Shown: positions 16,301 to 26,518 of the stretch, piece after piece | How positions within the stretch are numbered: position 1 is the first letter of the stretch | How the letters are laid out: each line of letters begins with the position of its first letter | Source: an uncultured Gemmatimonadota bacterium | GTDB lineage: Bacteria > Gemmatimonadota > Gemmatimonadetes > Gemmatimonadales > GWC2-71-9 | DNA length: 27,955 bases | Direction of reading: 5' to 3' | Assembly: GCA_946887295.1 (NCBI GenBank) | Contig: CAMPKP010000029.1 | Coordinates: forward strand, 1 to 27,955 | Notes under the pieces: model-generated | Databases searched by the model: none | Told to the model about the DNA's origin: nothing | Seen by the model: the letters and a program-made list of their open reading frames with translations, nothing else | Made by a program: the position numbers and the translations under genes

Positions 16301-16306
16301 TAGATT
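16301..16306 (+). promoter_or_regulatory. TAGATT -10-like element, leaderless position
   Basis: TAGATT lies exactly six bases before the ATG of the HAD gene, in the 57-bp gap after the helicase gene. No ribosome binding site and no good -35 box are visible. The same hexamer and spacing occur before the gene at 23463. Confidence 0.4.
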
Positions 16307-16312
16307 TCCATC

Positions 16313-16975
16313 ATGCACAATCTCCGCACCGTGCTGTTCGACCTCGACGGCACGCTGATCGATTCGGTTCGACTGATCCTGGACAGCTATCATCATACCC
16401 TGGCCACGCATGGCCTTCCGCCTCGCACCGACGAGGAATGGCTGGAGGGGGTCGGCACACCGCTCATCGCACAATTCGGCGCACTGCGAGAGACGGCCGG
16501 CATGGTGGACGCGCTCATCGCCACGTACCGTGAGTACAACCTGAAGCATCACGACAGCATGGTCACGGTCTACCCCGGCGTGGTGGACGTCGTCCGGGAG
16601 CTCAAGCAGGTGGGCATCGGCACCGGGCTGGTCACCAGCAAGAACCGCTCGGGGGCGATCCGCGGGCTGGCGCTGGCGCAGCTCGAGCCGCTGATGGACG
16701 TGCTGGTCTGCGCCGACGAGGTGGACAACCCCAAGCCCCACCCGGAGCCGGTCGAGAAGGCGGTGCGCCTGCTCGGCGCCGATCCGACCACAACGGTGTA
16801 CGTCGGCGACAGCATTCACGACATGCGGTCCGGCCGCGCGGCGGGCGTGCGAACGGCAGCGGTACTTTGGGGCCCGTTTGGACGGAGCCACCTGGAGGAG
16901 GCCCAGCCGGACTACTGGCTGGAGCGGCCCTCGGATGTGCTGGACCTGGTGGGGGCGAGGAAGCCCTCACCCTGA
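16313..16975 (+). CDS. HAD-family phosphatase (phosphoglycolate/pyrophosphatase PpaX-like)
   Basis: A 220-aa cytoplasmic hydrolase of HAD subfamily IA. Motif I is DLDGT (10-14) with nucleophile Asp10 and acid Asp12, motif II is the Thr/Ser of LVTSKNR, motif III is NPKPHPEP and motif IV is VYVGDSIHDM. The helical cap between residues 18 and 90 is the type found in phosphoglycolate phosphatase and PpaX. It removes phosphate from a small metabolite; substrate choice (phosphoglycolate, pyrophosphate or sugar phosphates) cannot be read from sequence. The ATG is preceded by a -10-like hexamer rather than a ribosome binding site, so the transcript may be leaderless. It converges on the kinase gene with a 21-bp gap. 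Confidence 0.93.
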   Translation: MHNLRTVLFDLDGTLIDSVRLILDSYHHTLATHGLPPRTDEEWLEGVGTPLIAQFGALRETAGMVDALIATYREYNLKHHDSMVTVYPGVVDVVRELKQVGIGTGLVTSKNRSGAIRGLALAQLEPLMDVLVCADEVDNPKPHPEPVEKAVRLLGADPTTTVYVGDSIHDMRSGRAAGVRTAAVLWGPFGRSHLEEAQPDYWLERPSDVLDLVGARKPSP

Positions 16976-16996
16976 GCCCGTTCCCCGCCCTGGCGC

Positions 16997-19900
16997 CTAA
17001 TCGTCCAGGATCTCCCGCAACCGCCGCATCAACTGCTCCACGGTGAACGGCTTCTCCACGAAGCCGGTGTTCGGCGGCATGACACCGTCGGCGGCGATCG
17101 CCTTCTCGGTGTAGCCCGACATGAAGAGGATCTTGAGACCGGGTCGATGCACCCGCAGCCGCTCGGCCAGCTCCTTGCCGCCCATCTCCGGCATCACCAG
17201 ATCGGTCACGACGAGATCGATAGGACGGCCGCTCTCCTCCACGATGCGAAGCGCGTCGGCGCCGTGCCTCGCCTCGAGGACCGTGTAACCCTGGCGCTCC
17301 AGCAGGCGCCGGGCGGAGCTTCTCACCGCAGCCTCGTCCTCGACCAGCAACAGCGTCTCGGTGCCTCCCGGCAGCCGGCGGCGGTCCACTTTCGACGCCG
17401 CCGGCGGCTCGTTGCCGAGGTAGCGCGGCAGCAGGACCGTGAACTTCGCTCCCTGCCCGGGTGCGCTCTCCAGCGTGATATGGCCGCCGCTCTGCTTCAC
17501 GATGCCGTAGACGGTGGAGAGGCCGAGCCCGGTGCCCTTTCCCGGCTCCTTGGTGGTGTAGAACGGCTCGAAGATCCTGGCATGGTTCGCCAGGTCGATG
17601 CCGACGCCTGTGTCGCTCACCTCCAGCCCGACATACGAGCCGGCCCTCACCCCGTTCGGCCGCGCGCCGGATTCGCCGGTCAGCTCGCGATTCGAGGTCG
17701 CGATCGCGAGCCGCCCGCCGTGCGGCATCGCGTCGCGGGCGTTCACCACCAGGTTCATCAGCACCAGCTCGATCTGGCCGGGATCGGCGAGCGCGTACCA
17801 GAGTCCCGGCTCGGTCATGACCTCGACCACGATGTCCGATCCCACCAGCCGCCGGAGCATGCCTTCGGTCTCGGCCACCACGTTGTTGAGCGAGAGCACC
17901 TTGGGCTGGAGCACCTGGCGCCGGCTGAAGGCGAGAAGCTGGCGGGTGAGACCCGCGGCGCGCTGCCCCGCCTGGCGGACCTGCTCGATGTCGCCCCGGA
18001 TGGGATCGCCCTGCCGCACTTCCTCCAGCAGGAGATCGCAGTAGCTCAGAATGGCGGTGAGCAGATTGTTGAAGTCGTGCGCGATCCCGCCGGCGAGCTG
18101 GCCCACCGCCTCCATCTTCTGGGCCTGGCGAAGCTGCTCCTCGCTGCGGCGTAGCTTCTCCTCCGCCGCCCGCTGCTCGCTCACGTCCTGATTCAGGACG
18201 ATGGCCCCTTCGATCCTGCCGCCGGCGCCCGTGATCGGCACGGCGGAGTTGAGGATGACCCGCTCCGACCCGTCGAACCCCTGGATCCGGATCAGCTCGT
18301 TGAGGGAGATCTCGCCCCGCCTGAGGGCGCGGGACGCGGCCCACTCCTCGGGTGCGATCGGCCGGCCACTCTCCACCCACCAGCCCCTGAACTGATCGAA
18401 TCCATCGATGCCGACCTGGCGCTCGGCGCCCCAGAGCTGCTGGCCGGCGGCATTCCCGTACACGATCCGCCCGCCGGGTCCCAGGACCCAGACCCCGACC
18501 GGCAGCGTCTCCAGCACCTGCTGCAGCAGCCGGGTGGATTGGGCCAGCGCCTCGAGGTTGCGGGTGCGCTCGACGGCGATCCCGGCGAGATGGGTCGCGA
18601 TCTCGACTATCCGGAGGTCGTCGGGCGACGGCTCCCGACGCTCGCGGTAGTAGTTGGCGTAGGTGCCGAGCACCAGGCCCGAGGTGGAGAGGATCGGGAC
18701 CGACCAGCAGGCCCGGAGCCCCGCCGCCAGGGCGATCTCTCGCCCCGGATTGTCCCAGAGGGGATCGCTCGCGATGTCGCGCACCGCCACCATGGCACGG
18801 CGATACGCGGCGGTGCCGCAGCTGCCCTGGGCGGGGCCGACAGGCACCACCTGCGCCGCCCTGGCATACTCGGAAGGAAGCGAGGGGGCGCTCGCCAGCC
18901 GCAGCTCCTCGCCGCCGGGTTCCAGCAGCATGAGCGAGGCGACGAACCCGTTGCCGTGCTCCTCGGCGAAGCGGAGGATGCCGTCGAGAATCCCGTCGAG
19001 GGAGTCACCCGCGGCGATCCGCTCGAGCAGCCGGCTCTGCCCCGCCGCGAGCGACTCGGCCCGCTTCCGGTCGGCGATGTCCGAACGCAGCTCGCTCTCC
19101 ACCTCGCGGGCCCGGGTCACGTCCGCCATCGCGCCCACCACGCGAACCGGGTAACCGGCCTGGTCGACGACGACGTAGGCGCGCACCACCACGCGGGCGT
19201 AGGTCCCGTCGCCCCGACGGAAGCGATACTCCTGCTCCCAGGCGCGCTGCCCCCGGCCCAGGGCCCCCTGGATCCCGGCGACCACACGCTCGCGATCCTC
19301 GGCGTGGATGTGCTCGTACCACCAGGCGGCGCTGGTGGTCAGTCCGGGCGGCGCGTGCCCCAGCAGGGCCTCCAGTCCCTCGCCCCAGACCACCCGGTTG
19401 GTGACCAGGTCCCAGTCCCACGGCGCCGTCCCGGTGGCCTGCACGACCAGCCGGTAGCGCTCCTCGCTCTCGCGCAGCTCGGTCTCGGCCCGCTTCCGGT
19501 CGCTGATGTCCTGGACGGCGAAGACGAAGTGCCGCGGATGGCCCTCCGAGCCGGCGACCAGCGTGACCGTGACCAGGCCCCAGGTCGCTTCCCCACTCCG
19601 CCGGAGGCAGCGGTGCTCGGAGGTGTAGCTGGGGCACTCGCCGGCGAGGAGCAGCCGGACGGCCTCCCGCTGCACCGGCCGGTCGTCGGGATGGATGATC
19701 CCCTCCGACAATGCGCCGAGCAGTTCCTCCTCCCGGTAGCCGAGCAGCTCGCACAGCGCCTGGTTGACCCGGGTCCAGCGCCCCTCGGGCGAGGCGACCC
19801 CCATCGGAATCCCGGCGTCCTCGAACACGTCCGGCGGCCGCGCGCCGCCGTTGGTGGGCCGAGACCTGGCGTGGAGCTCCTGGGCGTCGAGGATCCGCAG

Positions 19901-20380
19901 CTCGATCTCGGTGGCGGCACAGGCGGCGAGATCCCTGAGCAGGGCCACGTCGCGCTCGGACCACAACCTCGGCATCCCGTCCACCACGCTGAAGGCCCCC
20001 ACCACGTGGCCCTGGCGGGTGACGAGAGGCACGCCGGCGTAGGCGATCCAGCCCAGCTCGCCAACCGCGGGATTGGTCCGGAGCAGGGGGTGCCTCCGGG
20101 TATCCTCCACCACCAGCGGCTCGCCCGAGACGGCGACATGCCGGCAGAACGAGTGGGTGAGCGGGGAGCCGCGGCGGCTCGCCCACGGCTCGGGCAACCC
20201 GGTGGCGCTCTTGAAGAATTGACGGTCTTCGGTGACCAGGGTGATCAGGGAGACCGGGGCGCCGAGGAGCCGGGCGGCCATCCGGGTCAACCGGTCGAAG
20301 GCCTCTTCGGGAGGGGTGTCCAGCAGCGCGGTCCGGGTGACGGCGGCGAGCCGCTCGCGAGCGTCGGTGGGTGCGAGCAT
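16997..20380 (-). CDS. multi-sensor hybrid histidine kinase (GAF-PAS-PAS-GAF-PAS-HisKA-HATPase-REC)
   Basis: 1127 aa, with no transmembrane segment, so it senses a cytoplasmic signal. Approximate domains: GAF 20-165, PAS 180-300, PAS 305-430, GAF 450-600, PAS 610-735, HisKA 750-820 with His768 in [10 protein letters not shown], HATPase 860-985 ([24 protein letters not shown]), and a C-terminal receiver 1005-1125 with VEDE, phosphoacceptor Asp1060 in [12 protein letters not shown] and the VEKPF lysine. This is the usual hybrid kinase that autophosphorylates and passes phosphate to its own receiver. There is no adjacent response regulator, so it is an orphan. The ATG has no ribosome binding site; TAAGTT lies 11 bases before it. 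It is divergent from the phosphate uptake operon with 131 bp between them. Confidence 0.95.
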   Translation of the reverse strand: MLAPTDARERLAAVTRTALLDTPPEEAFDRLTRMAARLLGAPVSLITLVTEDRQFFKSATGLPEPWASRRGSPLTHSFCRHVAVSGEPLVVEDTRRHPLLRTNPAVGELGWIAYAGVPLVTRQGHVVGAFSVVDGMPRLWSERDVALLRDLAACAATEIELRILDAQELHARSRPTNGGARPPDVFEDAGIPMGVASPEGRWTRVNQALCELLGYREEELLGALSEGIIHPDDRPVQREAVRLLLAGECPSYTSEHRCLRRSGEATWGLVTVTLVAGSEGHPRHFVFAVQDISDRKRAETELRESEERYRLVVQATGTAPWDWDLVTNRVVWGEGLEALLGHAPPGLTTSAAWWYEHIHAEDRERVVAGIQGALGRGQRAWEQEYRFRRGDGTYARVVVRAYVVVDQAGYPVRVVGAMADVTRAREVESELRSDIADRKRAESLAAGQSRLLERIAAGDSLDGILDGILRFAEEHGNGFVASLMLLEPGGEELRLASAPSLPSEYARAAQVVPVGPAQGSCGTAAYRRAMVAVRDIASDPLWDNPGREIALAAGLRACWSVPILSTSGLVLGTYANYYRERREPSPDDLRIVEIATHLAGIAVERTRNLEALAQSTRLLQQVLETLPVGVWVLGPGGRIVYGNAAGQQLWGAERQVGIDGFDQFRGWWVESGRPIAPEEWAASRALRRGEISLNELIRIQGFDGSERVILNSAVPITGAGGRIEGAIVLNQDVSEQRAAEEKLRRSEEQLRQAQKMEAVGQLAGGIAHDFNNLLTAILSYCDLLLEEVRQGDPIRGDIEQVRQAGQRAAGLTRQLLAFSRRQVLQPKVLSLNNVVAETEGMLRRLVGSDIVVEVMTEPGLWYALADPGQIELVLMNLVVNARDAMPHGGRLAIATSNRELTGESGARPNGVRAGSYVGLEVSDTGVGIDLANHARIFEPFYTTKEPGKGTGLGLSTVYGIVKQSGGHITLESAPGQGAKFTVLLPRYLGNEPPAASKVDRRRLPGGTETLLLVEDEAAVRSSARRLLERQGYTVLEARHGADALRIVEESGRPIDLVVTDLVMPEMGGKELAERLRVHRPGLKILFMSGYTEKAIAADGVMPPNTGFVEKPFTVEQLMRRLREILDD

Positions 20381-20412
20381 AGAAGGGAGGGAACTTACTT
20401 CGGCATTCTGAT

Positions 20413-20455
20413 GTCGGCTATCAGTGCCAAAAAGTGCACCGAGATGATAGCTGAC
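20413..20455. repeat. imperfect inverted repeat between the kinase and phosphate-transport genes
   Basis: The arms gtcggctatca (20413-20423) and tgatagctgac (20445-20455) pair with one G-T mismatch (11 pairs, 21-base loop). A third GCTATC occurs at 20469-20474, inside the probable -10 of the DUF47 gene. The repeat lies in the shared 131-bp divergent promoter region, so it may be a regulator site rather than a terminator; no T-run follows. Confidence 0.45.
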
Positions 20456-20467
20456 GGCTTCCGCCGG

Positions 20468-20476
20468 TGCTATCTT
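20468..20476 (+). promoter_or_regulatory. extended -10 element of the DUF47-Pit operon
   Basis: TGCTATCTT fits the extended -10 pattern TGnTAnnnT. Transcription would begin near 20483, about 29 bases before the ATG at 20512. No convincing -35 box is present, which is usual for extended -10 promoters. Confidence 0.35.
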
Positions 20477-20511
20477 CCCGACCGCTCAATCCCGACACCC
20501 GGACGTGACGC

Positions 20512-21132
20512 ATGCGGCTCCTTCCCCGCGACGAAAAATTCTTCGACCTCTTCAGCGCCGTCGCAGCGTTCACCGTGGAGGCGGCTACCCTGCTTCAGGA
20601 GCTGCTCCGCGCCGAGACCGCGCGCCGAACCGCGATAGTGGACCAGATCAAGCGGCTGGAGCACCAGGCCGACCAGGTCACCCACGAGGTCGTCACCCGG
20701 CTCGACCGCGTGTTCATCACCCCGCTGGACCGGGAGGACATCCACCTCCTGGCCTCCCGGCTGGACGACGTGATCGACCTGATCGACGGCACGGCGCGCC
20801 GGCTCCAGATGTTCCGCGCCGGCAAGGCGCCGGAGGGCGCGGTGCTCATCGCCGACGTCATCGGACGGGCGGTGACCCAGCTCCAGGTCGCGGTGCGCTC
20901 GCTGGAGAAGAACAAGGGCGGCACCGTGCTCGAGGCCTGCGTCCAGGTGAAGCGGCTGGAGGAGGAGGGCGACTCCCTCTATCACGAGTGGCTGGGCCGG
21001 CTGTTCGAGGGCGATCCGGACCCGCTGAACGTGATCAAGTGGAAGGAGATCTACGACAACCTGGAGAAGACGCTGGACGACATCGAGGACGCAGCCAACG
21101 TGCTGGAGTCCATCTCCATCAAGCACGCCTGA
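20512..21132 (+). CDS. DUF47 (PhoU-like) regulator of Pit phosphate transport
   Basis: A 206-aa all-helical cytoplasmic protein of the DUF47/PhoU-like group. The family features are visible: MRLLPRDEKFFDLFS at the start, the helix with DQIKRLEHQADQVTHEV, the metal-binding FITPLDREDIHLLASRLDDV, and the closing KWKEIYDNLEKTLDDIEDAA. The acid and His clusters probably bind iron or other metal ions as in PhoU. Its partner is the Pit transporter, whose ATG is only 2 bp after its stop. DUF47 genes are almost always placed this way and are thought to control the activity of Pit. Length is normal for the family. The preceding 29-base leader has only a weak ribosome binding site. Confidence 0.95.
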   Translation: MRLLPRDEKFFDLFSAVAAFTVEAATLLQELLRAETARRTAIVDQIKRLEHQADQVTHEVVTRLDRVFITPLDREDIHLLASRLDDVIDLIDGTARRLQMFRAGKAPEGAVLIADVIGRAVTQLQVAVRSLEKNKGGTVLEACVQVKRLEEEGDSLYHEWLGRLFEGDPDPLNVIKWKEIYDNLEKTLDDIEDAANVLESISIKHA

Positions 21133-21134
21133 GC

Positions 21135-22178
21135 ATGGACGGGGCTGTCGTCTACGTCCTGGCGATCGTGTTGATCGCGCTCGTCTTCGACTTCATCAAC
21201 GGCTTCCACGACAGCGCGAACTCGATCGCCACGGTCGTCTCCACCCGGGTGCTCAGCCCCGGCGTCGCAGTGTTCTGGGCCGCGTTCTTCAACTTCATCG
21301 CGGCCTTCCTGGTGGGGACCGCGGTGGCGCAGACGATCGGCAAGGGGCTGATCCACATCGACATCGTGGATGCCAACGTGATCCTCGGCGGGCTGCTCGG
21401 CGCGATCGTCTGGGACCTGGTCACCTGGCACGCCGGACTCCCCAGCTCCTCCTCCCACGCGCTGCTCGGCGGCTACGCCGGCGCGGCGGTCGCGAAGGCC
21501 GGCTTCGGCGCCCTGATCCCCGGCGGATGGACCCTCCCGCTCCTCTTCATCATCGTCTCTCCCCTCCTCGGCATGATCATCTCGCTCGCGCTGACGGTGG
21601 GTCTCTCCTGGCCCCTGCGGAACGCGTCGCCGGGGCCGGTGGACCGCGTCTTTCGCCGGCTGCAGCTGGTCTCGGCCGGGCTCTACTCGCTGTCGCACGG
21701 CGCCAACGACGCGCAGAAGACCATGGGCATCATCGTCAGCCTGCTGGTGGCCTCGCAGGCGAGCTTCGCCGGCGCCACCGGCTGGCTCAGCAACTTCTAC
21801 CTTCCCACGGCGGATCACGTCCCACTCTGGACCATCCTCTCGGCGCACATCGCCATCGCGCTCGGCACCGCCATGGGCGGGTGGCGGATCGTGAAGACGA
21901 TGGGGTCGCGGATCACGAAGCTCAGACCCTTCGGGGGCTTCTGCGCGGAGACCGCGGGCGGCCTGACGGTGCTGCTGGCCACCTCGCTCGGCGTGCCGGT
22001 GAGCACCACCCACACCATCACCGGCGCCATCGTCGGTGTCGGGGCCGCGCAGCGGGTCTCCGCGGTCCGGTGGGGCGTGGCAGGCCGGATCGTATGGGCG
22101 TGGATTCTGACGATTCCGATGAGCGCCGCGCTCGCGGCGGTGGCCTACCTCTTCCTGCGGCACATCCTGAAGGCGTAA
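21135..22178 (+). CDS. pit: Pit-family low-affinity inorganic phosphate transporter
   Basis: A 347-aa inner-membrane protein with about ten transmembrane helices. Both PiT signature halves are present: GFHDSANSIATVVSTRVL near residue 23-40, and SHGANDAQKTMGIIV in the second half, plus the repeated PSSSSHAL and PVSTTHTITGAIVG. It imports metal-phosphate complexes with protons or sodium. The ATG lies 2 bp after the DUF47 stop, in the standard DUF47-Pit pair, and the two are surely cotranscribed. It ends 16 bp from the convergent glycosyltransferase gene. At 347 aa it is shorter than E. coli PitA (499 aa) but normal for DUF47-linked members. Confidence 0.95.
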   Translation: MDGAVVYVLAIVLIALVFDFINGFHDSANSIATVVSTRVLSPGVAVFWAAFFNFIAAFLVGTAVAQTIGKGLIHIDIVDANVILGGLLGAIVWDLVTWHAGLPSSSSHALLGGYAGAAVAKAGFGALIPGGWTLPLLFIIVSPLLGMIISLALTVGLSWPLRNASPGPVDRVFRRLQLVSAGLYSLSHGANDAQKTMGIIVSLLVASQASFAGATGWLSNFYLPTADHVPLWTILSAHIAIALGTAMGGWRIVKTMGSRITKLRPFGGFCAETAGGLTVLLATSLGVPVSTTHTITGAIVGVGAAQRVSAVRWGVAGRIVWAWILTIPMSAALAAVAYLFLRHILKA

Positions 22179-22194
22179 CCGGTGATCGGGGGGC

Positions 22195-23343
22195 TCAGGC
22201 CGCCTGGGTCATGCCCTTCCCCGCTATCGCTTCCCTGTAGTCCAGAATCAGCCGGTCGTACACCTGGGCCCAATCCCGGGCCCGGGCGGTCTCCAGACCG
22301 CCTTCGGCAAGCCGCCGGCGCAGCGCCGCATCGGTGAGGAGGCGCTCGAGTCCCTCCTCGATCGCCTCGGTGCTGTCGGGCGCCACCAGCCAGGCGTTGC
22401 GGCCGTGCTCCGAGAACTCGAGCACGCCGCCGGAGGCGGCCACCAGCGAGGGGAGCCCCGACCCCATCGCCTCGAGCAGCGAATTGCCGAAGGTCTCGGT
22501 CGGCGAGGGGAAGGTGAACACGTCCGCCGAGGCGTAGGCGGCGGAGAGCTCGTGACCCTGGAGCAGGCCGGTCACGTGCACGCCGGCGACCTCCCGCCGA
22601 CGAATCTCCTGCTCCAGCGGGCCCTGCCCCACAAGCACGAGCTGGGCGGTGCCCCTCAGCGGGGCCAGAGTCTCCCAGGCGCGCAGCAGCAGCTCGAGGT
22701 TCTTCTCCCGGGCGATGCGTCCGATATAGGTGACCAGCAGATCTCCGGGCCCGAGACCGAACCGGGCGCGATAGTCGTCGCTCCGGAAACGGGGGTGGAA
22801 CCACTCGGGATCTACGCCGCGGCTCCAGATCCCGGTGTGCAGGACGCCCCGGCTGTGCAGGTGCTGCTCGTAGATGCGGGAGGGGCAGAGCACCTTGTTG
22901 GCCTGGCCGTAGAACCACCGCAGGTAGTGCCACCCCGCGCGCAGCGCCCAGGTGACACCGTACCGCGCGGCATACTGGTCGTAGTCGGTATGGGCGGAGG
23001 CGACCAGTGGGAACCCCAGCTGCCGGGCTGCCTTCACCCCGGCGATGCCGAGGGAAAACTCGGTCGCCACGTGCACCACGTCGGGCCGGAAGCGGGCCAG
23101 GTCATCCACCACGTCGCGCATCCGGGGAAACGCCCACTGGACATCGGGATAGAGAAAGAGCGGGACGCTGGGGGAGCGATGGACCTCGGGACGGTCCGCT
23201 AGGCCGGGTGGGAGGGCGTAAGTGGCCGAGTAGACACGAAGCTCGTGGCCGCGCGCCTGCAGGGCGTCGGTCAGCCGGAGCAGGGTCACGCCGACCCCGC
23301 TCACCATCGGCCAGTAGACTTCCGAGAAGAGGGCTATACGCAC
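22195..23343 (-). CDS. family 4 glycosyltransferase (GDP-mannose/MgtA-like)
   Basis: A 382-aa GT4 enzyme of GT-B fold, starting at GTG 23343 (MRIALFSEVYWPMVSGVG, the typical family N-terminus). The C-terminal domain has IGRIAREKNLELLL and the ETFGNSLLEAMGSGLP motif (EX7E) that binds the sugar nucleotide. The WSRGVD motif preceding it is typical of GDP-mannose-dependent alpha-mannosyltransferases such as MgtA/PimB-like proteins. It probably adds a sugar to a lipid or diacylglycerol in the inner membrane. The acceptor cannot be told from the sequence. There is no partner gene on its strand. It is convergent with pit and divergent from trhA at 23463. Confidence 0.92.
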   Translation of the reverse strand: MRIALFSEVYWPMVSGVGVTLLRLTDALQARGHELRVYSATYALPPGLADRPEVHRSPSVPLFLYPDVQWAFPRMRDVVDDLARFRPDVVHVATEFSLGIAGVKAARQLGFPLVASAHTDYDQYAARYGVTWALRAGWHYLRWFYGQANKVLCPSRIYEQHLHSRGVLHTGIWSRGVDPEWFHPRFRSDDYRARFGLGPGDLLVTYIGRIAREKNLELLLRAWETLAPLRGTAQLVLVGQGPLEQEIRRREVAGVHVTGLLQGHELSAAYASADVFTFPSPTETFGNSLLEAMGSGLPSLVAASGGVLEFSEHGRNAWLVAPDSTEAIEEGLERLLTDAALRRRLAEGGLETARARDWAQVYDRLILDYREAIAGKGMTQAA

Positions 23344-23450
23344 GGGCTCAGTATCGCCTCACCGGGTCACGTTTTCGTGTGCCGGACCGGGTCGGCCGGC
23401 CCCTGTACCCTATTCCGGAGCCTCGCGGGCGACAAGGTCGGCCGCGCCGC

Positions 23451-23456
23451 TAGATT
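23451..23456 (+). promoter_or_regulatory. TAGATT -10-like element, leaderless position
   Basis: TAGATT lies exactly six bases before the ATG at 23463. GCGACA (23429-23434) stands 16 bases upstream as a partial -35. No Shine-Dalgarno sequence fits in between, so transcription would start at the ATG itself. Confidence 0.45.
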
Positions 23457-23462
23457 CCCTCG

Positions 23463-24098
23463 ATGCGCGTCCGCGAGCCCTTCAACGCCGGCTCCCACCT
23501 CGTCGGCCTCCTCCTGGCGGCCGCGGGGACCTGGTTCCTGGTCCGCCTGGCGCACGACCGAACCCAGCTCCTGGCCTTCGCGGTCTACGGGGCCACGCTC
23601 ATCCTGCTCTACGCCGCCAGCACCATCTACCATGGTCTCCCCCTCGGCGAGACCGGCCTCCGGCGGCTCAGAACGCTCGACCACATCGCCATCTATTTCC
23701 TGATCGCCGGCACCTACACCCCGGTGGCCATGATCACCCTGCGCGACTCCAACGGCCCGGCTCTCCTCGCCGCGAGCTGGACCATCGCCGCATTGGGAAT
23801 CCCCTTCAAGATCCGGTGGCTCGACGCTCCGGTATGGATCTCGACGGGCACCTACCTCGGCATGGGGTACCTGGCGCTCGTCGCGGTGGTGCCGCTGGCC
23901 CACGCGGTCGGCGCGGGCGGGCTCGCCTGGCTGGTGATGGGAGGGATCGCCTACACCGTCGGAGCCATCATCTACGCGGCCGAGCGGCCCGACCCGCTCC
24001 CGGGCAGGTTCGGCCACCACGGGCTCTGGCATCTGATGGTTCTCGCCGGCAGCGCCTGCCACTTCGCCTTCATCGCGCTGCACGTCGCTTCAGGCTGA
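23463..24098 (+). CDS. trhA: hemolysin III / TrhA family seven-helix membrane protein
   Basis: 211 aa with seven transmembrane helices, a PAQR-related fold. Conserved residues are present: STIYHGL (the Ser and His of the zinc site), LDHIAIYFLIAGTYTPV, and FGHHGLWHLMVLAGSACHF near the end, with the His residues that bind zinc in eukaryotic PAQR receptors. Bacterial members keep membrane fluidity steady and rarely act as true hemolysins. The gene stands alone and the ATG has a -10-like hexamer six bases before it. It is followed 81 bp later by malate synthase. Confident family call; the physiological role is from general knowledge of the family. Confidence 0.94.
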   Translation: MRVREPFNAGSHLVGLLLAAAGTWFLVRLAHDRTQLLAFAVYGATLILLYAASTIYHGLPLGETGLRRLRTLDHIAIYFLIAGTYTPVAMITLRDSNGPALLAASWTIAALGIPFKIRWLDAPVWISTGTYLGMGYLALVAVVPLAHAVGAGGLAWLVMGGIAYTVGAIIYAAERPDPLPGRFGHHGLWHLMVLAGSACHFAFIALHVASG

Positions 24099-24179
24099 GA
24101 CGCCCCCGGCCCTCCCCTGTCGGCGGTGCCCCTGCCCGGCTACACTCCGGCCCGAACCGACTCCGCCGGAGCCTGCAGA

Positions 24180-25757
<1,578 letters not shown>

Positions 25758-25771
25758 CACATGCCTGCTCA

Positions 25772-25844
25772 CTGGGGCGGCTGGGGTCGAACCAGCAACC
25801 TCCCGGTTAACAGCCGGGCGCTCTGCCGATTGAGCTACACCCCA
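25772..25844 (-). tRNA. tRNA-Asn (anticodon GTT)
   Basis: A complete cloverleaf on the minus strand: acceptor arm TGGGGTG with CGCCCCA (one G-T pair), D-arm GCTC/GAGC, anticodon arm CCCGG-CTGTTAA-CCGGG with GTT at the anticodon positions, and T-arm GCTGG-TTCGACC-CCAGC. The discriminator base is G, as expected for Asn. The 3' CCA is not encoded, so it must be added by tRNA nucleotidyltransferase. Confidence 0.95.
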
Positions 25845-25870
25845 AATATCCGTGGATACGCGGGACAGTC

Positions 25871-25900
25871 ACTTTACACGCCCGTAGCGCGAGCGGTCAA
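25871..25900 (-). promoter_or_regulatory. promoter of tRNA-Asn
   Basis: TTGACC (25900-25895), 18 bases, then TAAAGT (25876-25871). The predicted transcription start is about 20 bases before the tRNA 5' end. The sequence is strong compared with its GC-rich surroundings. Confidence 0.55.
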
Positions 25901-25919
25901 GGCCATGTGAGTCGGAGTC

Positions 25920-25948
25920 TTGACCCCGCTGCCGGGGCACACAAAGTT
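25920..25948 (+). promoter_or_regulatory. possible promoter of the molybdenum hydroxylase operon
   Basis: TTGACC (25920-25925) and AAAGTT (25943-25948) are 17 bases apart, about 75 bases before the ATG of the iron-sulfur subunit. The -10 is poor. The spacer contains the palindrome ccccgctgccgggg (25924-25937). Confidence 0.3.
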
Positions 25949-26023
25949 GTCGGAATCTCGCGCAGTCGCCTCGCCAGTCCGCCCCGGCAGCGTCCTCCCC
26001 GGATCGGAAGGAGCCACCCACCG

Positions 26024-26509
26024 ATGACACGCCCCGTCACCCTTGCCATCAACGGCGAGGAGCACCACGTCCAAGTCGAGCCACGGTCGCTCCTGGTCCA
26101 TGTCCTCCGGGACGACCTGAACCTCACCGGAACCCACATCGGCTGCGACACCAGCCAATGCGGGGCCTGCACCATCCTCATGGACGGCCGGGCGGTGAAG
26201 AGCTGTACCGTCCTGGCGATGCAGGCGGAGGGACACCGGCTTACGACCATCGAGGGGATCGGCGCGATGGGGGACCTCCATCCGCTGCAGCAGGCGTTCT
26301 GGGACAAGCACGGCCTGCAGTGCGGGTTCTGCACGCCCGGCCTGATCATGACCGCGGTGGACCTGCTGGCAGCCAATCCCGATCCCACGGAGCCCGAGAT
26401 CCGCCACGCCATCGACGGCAACTACTGCCGCTGCACCGGGTATCAGAACATCGTCGCCGCCATCCAGGCGGCCGCCGCCGTGCTCCGGTCCACTCCGCTC
26501 GCGGTCTGA
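26024..26509 (+). CDS. [2Fe-2S] subunit of a molybdenum hydroxylase (CoxS-like)
   Basis: 161 aa from ATG 26024, with GGAAGGAG about ten bases upstream; the frame is open further upstream but this start fits the family. It binds two [2Fe-2S] clusters: a plant-ferredoxin-type one held by Cys41, Cys46, Cys49 and Cys61 ([11 protein letters not shown]), and a second in the helical domain held by Cys100, Cys103, Cys135 and Cys137 (QCGFCTPG and CRCTGY). It passes electrons from the molybdopterin site to a flavin subunit. The small subunit of aerobic CO dehydrogenase, xanthine dehydrogenase and related enzymes has this exact layout. The large-subunit gene starts 9 bp later, so the gene order begins S-L. 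Confidence 0.94.
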   Translation: MTRPVTLAINGEEHHVQVEPRSLLVHVLRDDLNLTGTHIGCDTSQCGACTILMDGRAVKSCTVLAMQAEGHRLTTIEGIGAMGDLHPLQQAFWDKHGLQCGFCTPGLIMTAVDLLAANPDPTEPEIRHAIDGNYCRCTGYQNIVAAIQAAAAVLRSTPLAV

Positions 26510-26518
26510 GGCCCGGCC

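Noticed and set aside
25924..25937. ccccgctgccgggg as a rho-independent terminator
   Set aside because: No T-run follows on either strand; the stem is too short and lies inside a likely promoter spacer.
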